A stretch of 64,000 nt of DNA. It comes from Crossaster papposus (lineage: Eukaryota; Echinodermata; Asteroidea; Velatida; Solasteridae). Made by a program: the position numbers and the translations under genes. Every line of letters begins with the position of its first letter. The first letter of the stretch is position 1. The DNA lies in the NCBI GenBank assembly GCA_037893245.1, contig JBAIAA010000245.1:62001-126000 (forward strand), given 5' to 3'. The notes under the pieces are model-generated. The model worked only from the letters and a program-made list of their open reading frames with translations. It had not been told where the DNA came from and did no database searches. Below are positions 24,925-34,643 of this stretch, in pieces.

Positions 24925-25984
24925 GTTCTGTCTGCGTTACGTACGACTACGGGCATGTTGAGAAACCACACTTTTCATAATACAGTGGGCTATAAAATGA
25001 GGATATTTGATTGAAAACCTATTGAAGACATCACGAACGACTATTAGTTTATAAACGTGATAACAACTTCGTAAGAAACCAGGCAAACCCGAAGTGCAGC
25101 ACGGAAACATCTGTCTTTGTTCGTACGGTATACGATATAGACATCGTGTTCTGTCCTTCAGGAAAAAAAACGCAGTCGAGGTTTAATATCAACGCCAATC
25201 AGCTCAGCTTTGCAACAGAAACAAGGCAAATTGCGTGTTCTAAGTACCCTAGACCTATAGTGGGTTACATGAGAACAATTTCTAGTTAAAATGAAAAATA
25301 AAGGGAACGTACGTAACCTTTATTACGTACGTAACAATCAGGACAGATCGACGACCAGCTCCGCTGTAAGCATCCTCGACAACAATGGCGGCTTTTCACG
25401 ATATTACTTTTAATGCGCATGCTCCAATAAACAACGTCGAAAATCTAGAGATCGTAATCGATGCCCGCGAAAAAAAAATGGGTCTTTTATCGATGTTACG
25501 TACGTAGAAAAAGGTGGACAGATTCTAAACAACTGCAGCTGTAATCAATTTTAACGAACGAATATCAAGTTAAAATTAAACAAAACGCAACAAATATCAT
25601 TTTATAGCCTGTTCGATCAAACTGTTCACCATTTATCCATGAACAAACTTTTTTTTTTTTTAATAGCTCTGGGAACGTACGTAACATAGTGGACAGACGA
25701 TGTTACGTACGTAGTACACACAAACAAACCAATACACCAACAAATCAAGAAATCTGAACGAAACAAACATAGATGAAGAACATTAAGTAAAATACGTTTA
25801 TAGAATAACCAAACATGAAAATTGGGATAATGGATGAAATCACAGATTTTTACACCAGTAATTTAGTGCTCATTTTTTTGTCACAAATTTCAATCCAAAA
25901 GTGTCTCGGACAAACAAGTTTTGTATACAAAAATTACCTTTAAATTGTATGGAATTAAAATAAATTGTGTTTACTATCTATTTA

Positions 25985-26850
25985 TGTTATTTATGTCATA
26001 GAATTATTGGTAACATCACTTGCAGTACATCTAACGTCATATATCTCATCTCTTGCAGGTTTTGTGGAGTTCAGTATGTCGGAGAGACCAAAAATGCCCT
26101 AAAAAAGCGTTTTTACGGTCATCGATCGACTGTCAACACCAAGAAACTGGATACCCCTGTAGGACATCACTTTAACCAGCCTAACCATTGCATTTCTGAT
26201 TCTTCAGGGCATAGAATCACTTGGCCATCGGAAAGACTCAGTCCCCCTCAGCCGGGAGAAAGTCTGGATGAATCATCTTCGGACTATTCAACCACATGGG
26301 CTTAACATCCAACTAGGAAATGATTAACTTCTATTTTTTCTCCATTTGTCATCTGTTTCAGATTCATTCCTTGCCAGAATTTTGTTTTTGTTTTTGTTTG
26401 TTCTCACTTCTCTGGTTTTCCTCAACCCCCCCCCCCCCCCCCCCCCCCCATCCTCATTACTCCGATTCATACTTATTTGTTAGTTCTTCCCTTTGATCTC
26501 CACCCTGGACCCCTTTCCTTGTGGCTTTACCCTTTCTGTTTTTGTTGCTACCCCGCCTTTGATCCTACCCACACTGACCTCACCCTTTAATCCCTCAGCC
26601 TAATCTTCCTTTTGTTGTTTGTTCCATGCTTTGTTTCTTTTGTGTTTTTTCAGTGCCCATGATGTGCATCATGCTGTATCATTGCCCTATATATGTTTGT
26701 TTCTTGTACACAGTCATTCAGTCTCTGAAGAAGATCTTGTTAAGATCGAAATATTAGGCCCTCTTAACTTATTTGATTATTTTAAAACATATCATACATT
26801 TCAAAGATATTTTAATGTTTTTTTTGTTTTTTTTATTAAACCTTCTAATA
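25985..26850 (+). mobile_element. Penelope-like element 3' fragment with GIY-YIG endonuclease
   Basis: A PLE endonuclease domain begins around 26010: CSTSNVIYLISCRFCGVQYV leads into GETKNALKKRFYGHRSTVNT and HHFNQPNH. These correspond to the GIY-YIG core with its CxxC-type insertion, the catalytic Arg region and the H..N segment. The copy is degraded and lacks the RT. Downstream are a C-tract (26426-26449), a T-rich 3' region and a hammerhead-like core near 26725. No LTR or capsid is involved. Confidence 0.8.
26725..26751 (+). ncRNA. hammerhead-like ribozyme core in PLE 3' region
   Basis: CTGAAGA (matching CUGANGA) is followed by an unpaired A, a perfect 6-bp stem GATCTT/AAGATC with loop GTT, and GAAA. 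PLEs are known to carry hammerhead ribozyme motifs. Flanking stems I and III could not be made convincing by eye, and the extra A at the base of stem II is atypical. Confidence 0.4.
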
Positions 26851-27557
26851 CAACATGCCAAATATACCCCATTAGTGTGGAAATGATATACAAGAATAAA
26901 CACAAATTACATACATGTAATGAGCCTAATCGGCCCCGGGTACATGTAATGTACCCCACTATAGCGGGGTAGTCCCATTAATGTGTACCGTAATTTCCTG
27001 CGGATAAGGCGCTCGGCGGATAAGGCGCAGGTCCCTAAAATCACCCCAAAACAATTCAAACGTCAACAGATAAGGCGCACCGCCGAATAAGGCGCATGCT
27101 TGAACGCACCCAAAATAACACCAGGCGCCACCCGGTGTAGGTACATAGCCAGAAAGGGGTCATTTTGTTGCCTTAGAACGATCACACTATTCCAAGCATG
27201 AATTAAACCGTAACCCCATGGGCTGGTCACATGTGTAGAGCCATGAAGAAAAGACCAAAGTAAATTGATACCAACCTTTATCTATCAAGCCAACGCTGTG
27301 CATGATTGCGGTTTCTGACCCTACAATGGTGCGTCTTTTTCCAAAAGAAATAAGGTTCAATGAACTAACCCTTTGAGTGAGCGGACACGAAATGTATCAG
27401 TCAGCGCGCAGCCTGTGCTATAATGAGCCGAACGGCGAGTCTTGTTTGCAGTAAAAAGCAGTCTCGTGCGTTTTGGAAAAGCGCGAGAAAATCCGCGAGT
27501 TGAGGAGGGTCCCTGCAAAAACGCTTGGGAAACCCGGAAGGTCACTGCTGGGTCAAC

Positions 27558-29357
27558 ATGGATTGGTGAGTACATTTTCAGAGATATGATGCGTGAAAAA
27601 AATCAGATTTTCACCATTTTTCACGTATTTTTTTGAACTAAATTACCTTTTAAAATGTGATGAAATATATGATATTTTCTAGACATACCGTAACATTTCG
27701 GGTGCTCCTGACTGTTTCTCACAGAATTCGTTCAAACAGAGTCGATATTTGCATTGTTCGTGGGTTATGCTGTCGTTGCATGTCACGTTTATTTCTGCCG
27801 GACCGGGAATACATTTGTTTTTTGAGCTTTGAAAAAAGCGAAATTTTCATTTTTTAGCGGATAACACGATAGTACGTGTGACGTCATAGTCGCACTAGAA
27901 CTGTGAATTCCCCGTACTTCTCGCGTGTTTAGAAAAACGGAGGTGACGAACGTAGTTTTTTAACTTTTAACGTGTATTACCAATTACGTGATAAAATAAA
28001 TCGTCTTATTTTTAAGTTTTTATGAATATTATGTTACCCAAAATGACAAACATCATATGATACAGGGAACTAATGACTTACGATTTTAAATTATGGTTCA
28101 AATTTTTGTTATTATTTAAAAAAAAAAAAAAAAAAACCAAAACAGGTAGTTTTAACATGTACTATTACCAATTACGTGATAAATTTTTTTTTTCTTTTAT
28201 TTTGAGGTTTTTTATGAATTATAATATGTTGCCCAATATGACAGAAACATCATATGATACAGGAAATAAATAACTTACAATTGTAAGTTCTTGTACAAAT
28301 TTGCATTATTTTATTAGTAATTATTTATTTTTTTATTAAAGGAAAAGATGGGGGGGGGGGGGGTGCTTTTTTCCTTTGAAAAAAAAAAGCAAGGACAACA
28401 AACATTTTAAAATTAAATCTGGTCTAATAATCATGCATGTATCTGAAGGTGTATCGTCTAATGTAACCCCCGTTTTTTTTCACCCCAACCACAGGCCCAC
28501 CAGTCAAAGCGATCTTCCTTGGTTCAGGGTAAAAGTAATTGGCGATTCGCTTACAAGGTATTTACCACAAAACATACGAAGTGAGTGGATCTGCCCTGAC
28601 GTGGTGACAAAGCCTGGGTGTACGGTTCCCCGTGTTAATAAGTATTTGAGAAGTTTGGAGCATGGTGCCCATGTACCAACACATCTACAACCACATGTTG
28701 TCATTTTTCATGTTGGCACAAATGACTTTCTGCAGCAGTGTACTCCACAAATACTTAAATAACTGCCAGTACATGATAAATCTTGCCAAAGAGAAGTTTC
28801 CAGTGGCATTAAAGCTGGTTATAAGTGCAATTTTGCCTCGTCATGATGACCCTAACCTGAGCAGCACGGGCCAAGTTTTCAACATTCATGTTGCAAAACT
28901 TTGCAACAAACTTGGTGTTCGATTTGTGAACTTTAGCGAGCACTTCGAGAGTGATTTGCTCTTTGCCTTTGATGGACTCCATCTTAATTATAAAGGAAAT
29001 GCTAAGTTTGGTGAGACCATCACCAAGGAGGCCACCTCACTCCTGTTCCGTACCATCCCTGGGTTGAGTCCACATGCCGACAAGCCAAGATGCCCGAAGG
29101 AGCTGACAATTCTTGTCCGACCAAAACCAAGGCAAAAGACCACAAAGAATGCTACATCTCCAACATCTCCAAAGAAACCATCACCAGTAGAAACACAGTC
29201 CCCTCGCTGGAAACCATCGAAGGCCTCCACGCTGATTATCTCCACTGATTCGGATGGATTTCAGGGGTTGGAAGTAGCAAAGGTAGTCTTCCAGTTTGTC
29301 ATCATCTACCAAGAGTCCAGCCTCTGTGTATACCGGCATCTTACATTGAGTCAGTGA
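27558..29357 (+). CDS. two-exon SGNH/GDSL-type hydrolase-like gene, frame-disrupted
   Basis: Exon 1 is 27558-27565 (ATGGATTG, good AACATGG start context) ending at donor GTGAGTAC. Exon 2 starts at 28495 after a pyrimidine tract and CCACAG. Joining them is in frame (phase 2) and gives MDWPTSQSDLPWFRVK, running straight into VIGDSLTRYLP, the SGNH block I with nucleophile Ser (near 28543). Block III HVGTNDF is at 28706-28729 and block V DGLHLN (catalytic Asp-His) near 28971. Between block III and about 28765 the reading frame changes by one base, so blocks I/III and block V lie in different frames: either a real lesion or a sequence error. The C-terminal part is basic and Pro/Ser-rich. SGNH esterase domains of this type occur in ORF1 of CR1/L2 LINEs and in stand-alone genes; the intron argues for the latter. 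The substrate is unknown. Confidence 0.55.
27566..28494 (+). other. predicted intron of the SGNH-like gene
   Basis: It is bounded by GTGAGT and a T/C-rich tract ending CAG. It is AT-rich, with two AATTACGTGATAAA blocks (about 27983 and 28170) inside a ~190-bp imperfect tandem duplication, an A-run and a G-run. The phrase GGGTGCTCCTGACTGTTTCT at 27700 has a counterpart near 30910. Confidence 0.5.
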
Positions 29358-29449
29358 CTGGCTGCGGTTACTCATGGCAAATGCAATATTTACAACTAAC
29401 ATTTCTAAAAACCATTCCAAATGTTGACAGGTCATAAAAACATGTGATA

Positions 29450-29765
29450 CATTTTCTATTTATAAGGTTGCAATGTTTTCATTGCATTTTAAGAATATCA
29501 TTTTGTATTGCGATTGTGTAAGTCACAGTTTTCTAATTATAAGGGTGCAAACTTATCATTGCATTTTAAGAATATTGTTTTGTATTCAACTCAGGCCTTA
29601 ATACAGTGTGATTGTTTAAGTCACAGTTTTCTATTTGTAAGGGTGCAAACTTATCATTGCATTTTAAGAATATTGTTTTGTATTCAACTCAAGCCTTAAT
29701 AGTGTGATTGTTTAAGTCACAGATTTTATTTATAATGGTGCAAACTTATCATTGCATTTTTCATC
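29450..29765. repeat. ~96-bp tandem repeat, 3-4 units
   Basis: Units containing AACTTATCATTGCATTTT and AGTCACAG start at about 29454, 29531, 29629 and 29724. The first is shorter. It lies just 3' of the SGNH frame, probably in its 3' UTR or flank. Confidence 0.85.
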
Positions 29766-30539
29766 ACTTCAGTTTCATGATTCCAGCCCTGTTAAACCGT
29801 TTCCATATTGCCATTTTACTTTAATTTTATATTTACCATAGTAAATTAGTATGTTATTTTTGACTTGAGATTGAAATGTGCTTAGGATGAATGCAATACG
29901 TCATGTGTATACAGTTAATGTCATACATTTTGTTTTTTAACTTATTTTATTTTTATGTTTCATATAAATGTATACAGTCTATGCATCCTTTTGCCTTTCA
30001 AGAAGTTGTTTTGAAATCAACTTGTGCCTTAGTGTGAATTAATTCACAGTTGACCATTACAATTTGTGATTATTATTTATTTGTATATATTCATATTTTA
30101 AGCTTGCCACTTTAACTTGACATTGAACTGTTCTTGGGGTGACACATGATGCAATATTTAAAATTAACTTCACACTTCCTTACTCGATGGTCACATCTAT
30201 TTCTACCTCCATGGCCACACCACCATGATACATGAAAACACAGCTTGTTGATTCTACCTCCATGGTTTCAACTACTTTTTATACCAAGTCTTTTTTTTTC
30301 TTCACACAAACTGAACAAATGTATTTCTACTGGAGTTACGATTTATTTACTTATTTACACTTGTACTTTTACCATGCCGTTAGTTACTGTTTTATTGCAG
30401 CTGCCTATTGTATTGTTTGTAGGATATTGTGCTATTTTTTAAGGAGTTTACATGTATTGTCATTTTCATATTGTATCTTTTGTAATTGTATGGTTTTATA
30501 ATGGATGAATCATAACTTGACAGAAGACTATTTGGAGGC

Positions 30540-30545
30540 AATAAA
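30540..30545 (+). terminator. possible polyadenylation signal
   Basis: AATAAA followed by a T/G-rich stretch. It is the best-placed signal for a transcript of the SGNH-like gene, though more than 1 kb downstream of the stop. Confidence 0.3.
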
Positions 30546-30599
30546 ATATGTTTCTTTCATGTACATTTGATTCAAAAAAATCTGAACAATGCCTATTTT

Positions 30600-32160
30600 A
30601 CTGTTTTGTTTCGTGTCATTAACATAACATTGTTTTTTTAATTTATAATTTCACTATGTCCCGAACGAAATCATTTTTACAACGAAAAATAGTCTGGTAA
30701 CCATGTGCTCCTCTCAGCCTTATTCTAAGTTACACATCTTCACGGTGGATACCATACCCTGCTCCACTGGACTAAGCCGATACGTGATTGGACAAGAATT
30801 CTCCAGATCTTGAGTGATGACCAATGAAAATCGCTCTATTATAAATAGATATGGCTGCTTTCGGAAAATTTCAACGTTGTGTCGGAGGCTGTACTTGCGA
30901 AATATTTTGGGTGCTCTTGACTGTTTCTGAAATGATTGAGATATAACATGGTCTTTCTAGGAAAGAGGAATAGTTAAACTACACATACATGGGTAGGTTG
31001 TTTCTGCCGGTCATTGTGAAAAGGAAAAAAATCCGGCTTTTTCTTTGACTATTTTTTCTGGATTTTCACGGCTTCATTTTCGTTCCAAAATTTCTCTTTT
31101 TGATCATCAAACAATTTATTTTTATAAACAGAACATTAATTTGAATCATTCTCCATGTTGGTATATACTTTTAATTGTTTTTAAAAATCGTTATCATATT
31201 TTAAATGTTTTATGAAAATGGCACGTCAAATCTCATTACGTATGCATAAACCGGACGGTCTATGCATACGTAGCAAATAAACGGAACGTGTTTTCAACAG
31301 GCTGCGCGCTGACTGGTATCAACAATCGCAAACCCCAGATGTTCCTGACCGCAGAGTTTATACAATGGAAACCGATACATGTGCCTCTCCCGCAGATATC
31401 GGGTTTCAAAACCACGTTTAATGTTTTGGTCTGTGGGATTGTAAAATAATTCAGTCAGCGATATAGTTTCTTTCCAGACAACGTAATCAGACAACATAGA
31501 GTTAACTTAATATAATTCTGCACAAGCTATATTAGAATATTTTAGATTAGGCACAGGCCCAATTTAAAAACCTACATTTATATAAAATCAAAAAAATAAA
31601 TGTCTATAATTCTAAAGTCTAAAGTGTTTTTCAGTTCATCTTATTTTTTTGCTAAAGTTGTCTTTTGTGGCCGTTCTGTTTACTCGATGTCTGTCTTAGA
31701 TGGAGGGTTACTGGTTATTCTTCCGACACACGTCAAGTTATAGGCCTGCCGTGCGTAATTAATAGTAGGCCTACCGCGCGCACGTACTGCACGTGGTCAC
31801 AGTCGTGCCATTCTACACTACACTCGATCGACCGGACACGCGGTGGGAAAATAATATCAATGACCGCGTCGCTGGTTCACGTGCAGTATTAGGATACATA
31901 ATTGCAGGGAACCGCGCTGCATTCGGTATAATATTTTCACATCCTACTGCGCGTCTGGGCCAGTGTTAACTGCGAGCGAATGTGCGTGTGTGTAATGTGT
32001 GTATGAGAGGTAAGTTGTTTGTTGCGTTAATTTTTTTTGTGGGATCTGCAGATAGATCACACAGACATCGCAAGTTTTGACAGTCGCTATATTTCAGCTC
32101 ATTTTCTGTGTCATTTTTTAAGATTTATGTCGCATGCAGAATATCGTTTAATATATTTTT
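30600..32160. other. interval without a recognisable gene
   Basis: AT-rich sequence with a TATA-like TATAAATAG at about 30840 followed by a 31-codon ATG frame, the 31297-31315 inverted-repeat arm, and GC-rich CGCGCACG patches near 31780-31940. There is no supported product. Confidence 0.5.
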
Positions 32161-32162
32161 TT

Positions 32163-32312
32163 CAGGAGAAAGGACACGGCGGCAATAACAAAAAAGGGCA
32201 CGGCAACAATTGCCGTGGAAAGTGGGATTTTTGAAGGGCATTGCGGCAATCGGTAGGGGCATCAACGGCAATTGCCGTCGTTGCCGTCGTGAAGTATCAG
32301 GGCTGAACACAC
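32163..32312. repeat. fragment of a GGCAATTGCCG-rich transposon end
   Basis: GAAGGGCATTGCGGCAAT and GGCAATTGCCG-type palindromes resemble the right end of the element at 60857-62358 (GAAGGGGCATTGCGGCCAA). It is probably a solo end of a related DNA element. Confidence 0.5.
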
Positions 32313-32316
32313 GTAC

Positions 32317-32460
32317 CCAATAGCAATGAAGATTTTTTTAACTGGACTTCAGGGTTGGATAACGATCTTTTCACGGTTGTAGGGGATCAACACATCGCGG
32401 CATTGTTGGAAGGGAAGCACGGTTGTAGGGGATCAACACATCGCGGCATTGTTAGAATGA
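32317..32460. repeat. hAT fragment followed by a 42-bp direct pair
   Basis: CAATAGCAATGAAGATTTTT and GGTTGGATAACGATCTT match the interior of the hAT at 16585-18784 (about 18431-18480). Then GGTTGTAGGGGATCAACACA and its continuation occur twice, 42-44 bp apart. Confidence 0.65.
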
Positions 32461-32680
32461 AAACATGGCCACAATGTCCGGAGAGTTGAGCTAATTGACC
32501 GCATTATTGAGTAAGATTGCGGCGTTCAAAGAATTCTTCACACAAAGACCGTCACTTTGAACTCAAACGACATCAGATAAGGCGCACCGAAAGATAAGGC
32601 GCGGCGATGTTTTTGTGGTCTAGAAAGTCAGATAAGCCGCGTCTTGTCCGCAGGAAATTACGGTACTACCCTACAGTGGA

Positions 32681-32890
32681 GTGTCGTGGCCGAGCGGTTA
32701 AGAGCTTGGTTTTCTGTTCCGCAGAGCGTGAGTTCGAATCCCGGCCGGGACACGTGTGTCCTTAAGCAAGGCAATTAAACCACTATTGCTTCGTCCTTCG
32801 GATGGGACGTAAAGTTGTAGGTCCCGTGTGTTGTATAATTTATAATGTGTGTATATATCTTTCCCATTATAACATTATCAAACCTTTAAT
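32681..32890 (+). mobile_element. tRNA-derived SINE
   Basis: The head (32681-32753) has GTGTC/GACAC acceptor-stem ends, an A box (TGGCCGAGCGGTTAAGAGC) and a B box (AGTTCGAATCC), resembling Leu/Ser-type tRNAs. The body contains TTCGGATGGGACGTAAAGTT and GGTCCCGTGTGTTG, similar to the conserved central domain of widespread animal SINEs. An AT-rich tail follows. It is a Pol III-type retroposon rather than a functional tRNA gene. Confidence 0.85.
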
Positions 32891-33164
32891 TTACAAACCC
32901 TTTCCAAACAGAATTTAGAGCTGCCTAGTGAGTAGTGTCTGCTGTCATGTTTTCCCCTTTTCAAGTTGCTAAGTTAGTCTTTATATGCCAGATTTCATAC
33001 AACCTCATTTATATACATGTAACTCACAACAAGACCACTGACAGCTAATCTTAACTTATGCTATAAGATTCTGTTGGGCTTGGCTCTAAACTTCAAGTAC
33101 CAACCCACTAGGGCTCCATTGTACTCAGCTATAAGGAGTTTCCCAAACATCTGATAGCCATCAG

Positions 33165-33887
33165 AGCCTCGAAATTAACACTTACCCACTTACCAGGGGT
33201 AAGTGATTTTTTAAAATGGGTAAGTTGCTGGGTAATACTAGTGCTAGTCATAATGTCTGCACAGCTGGGGTGCCAGTTTATTTATAAAACAGTCTGTGGA
33301 GTGAACATGTACGTGTAGATCGTACTGCTAGTTGCACTCGACCTTGCTTCAGAATCATTACAGTGGCATTTTGTCACGAACTATATGTCCAGTAATATTG
33401 TAGCTGTGCTGATCAACGATGTCAACGATCGACGTACTTGAAATATTACTGTCTGCCAAATTTAACTTTAGTGGGTGTTAAGTGATGTTTCACAGTGTTT
33501 GTCTTTGTCACTAAAAGGAGCCCATTGTTTTAGCAGGCATTGGTCCTTGTAGGTAAATGATATCGGACGAGATCTTGTTTTAAAAGACCATTTCTTGCAG
33601 GGTAAAGTGATTTTTTTTTTATCAATGAACGATCATGTCTTTCGATCCATGGTGCCCGTGGTGGTGGTGTCCCCGTGAATGATGAATGGGTGAATTACAC
33701 TGCAGTATCAGTAGAATATAACGTTTATTCTGGAGTTTCCACATGCAAATCAGAGGAAAAATGGTTTTCGTTCATGCTGTTTTATTTTGTGGATTGTTTT
33801 TTTTTTCTTGGGGGGGGGGGGGGGGGGGAGTTTTGGGAGTTCAAGTCTTAAAACTTGTTTTACACTTTTTGGAGGGGATGGGCCGAT

Positions 33888-33918
<31 letters not shown>

Positions 33919-34643
33919 GATTTTTCTCTTATTTTTTTTTTATTTTTTAATTTTTATGTGTGTTTTGTTGGTTACTCTAAAGAAATCCCCGCTCATTTAA
34001 AATGTGAAACCTGTGAAAGCAAAATGAGGCAAAAAGTACTTGCAGTTTCAACAAAATGCTTGAGCCATTTGTTTTTTATTATCGGCATTTTTGAAATTAT
34101 GAAGTTCTAAGCGACAGATTTGTACCAAAGGATTGGTTTGAAACATAATTGTGTTTTCAGTTTTTCAATTTTTTAATTGCGGTTTAGAGTGTACATTTTT
34201 TTCAAATTAAAAAAAAACTAACTGTTCAAAACCTGCAAAGCAACAACAAATTTCAGACGATATAGTGTTGATCATGCAATTTCCTTGGTTCATCTGCCAT
34301 CCTGCGGACAAAAGTGAACAAATGTTATTGTGGTTGTACATCAAACCATTTTCTAATTACAACTGGAAAATTATCTTGCCAAATCTGATTTTCCTGTGTC
34401 TGTTTTAATAAAAAATAAAAAAAACTTTAAAAGTTTGGGTTTTTACCAGTAGGGTAAACTTATATCTGTGATTCCAATGGCAATTCTGTGTCAAGATCTC
34501 AAATATTACTTTTGCAGAATATTAATCATGCTTTATTTGATAAGCCGGTTTTGGGTAAGTCATTCTTGAAAGTGGGTAAGTGGAAAATCACAGGTGGGTA
34601 AGTGGTAGGTAAGTGAAGAAAATTTTTTAAATTTGAGGCTTGG
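33165..34643 (+). mobile_element. AGCCTC-family DNA element, copy 2 (most complete)
   Basis: The left end AGCCTCGAAATTAACACTTA and the right end (complement AGCCTCAAATTT...CACTTACC) are imperfect inverted repeats. CACTTACC/GGTAAGTG words recur several times just inside both ends. It includes two G-tracts (about 33810 and 33889) and the unoccupied hAT target at about 33550. The LINE at 34644 abuts the right end and no target duplication is visible. Confidence 0.7.

Larger units (their letters stand above)
23612..25714. repeat. cluster of GTTACGTACGTAAC palindromes
   Basis: The 14-bp perfect palindrome GTTACGTACGTAAC, or a truncation of it, occurs at 23612, 24360, 24936 (10 bp), 25306 (12 bp), 25323 (13 bp), 25495, 25674 (12 bp) and 25702. 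In four cases GGACAG follows within 15 bp (23628, 25341, 25516, 25691). The spacing is irregular and nothing else in the window carries the motif. The interval also holds a TTAA element and a hairpin element. Confidence 0.85.
26986..32665. mobile_element. 5.7-kb unit with TACCGTAATTTCC inverted ends
   Basis: The left end TACCGTAATTTCCTGCGGA and the right end TCCGCAGGAAATTACGGTA are exact inverses apart from one inserted base near the inner edge. TA lies at both outer limits, compatible with a TA target duplication. Next to each end the word ATAAGGCGC (or AAGCCGC) recurs, four times on the left and three on the right. Inside are an SGNH gene, a ~96-bp tandem repeat, and a 19-bp inverted pair (27398-27416 and 31297-31315). 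It could be one large DNA element carrying a gene, or two unrelated copies of a short element flanking host DNA. Confidence 0.5.

Noticed and set aside
32681-32753. Functional tRNA gene
   Set aside because: It is followed by a SINE body with a conserved central domain and an AT-rich tail; the cloverleaf is imperfect. Called as a SINE head.
33743-34110. Glycine-rich proteins
   Set aside because: They arise from two G-tracts inside AGCCTC element copy 2.
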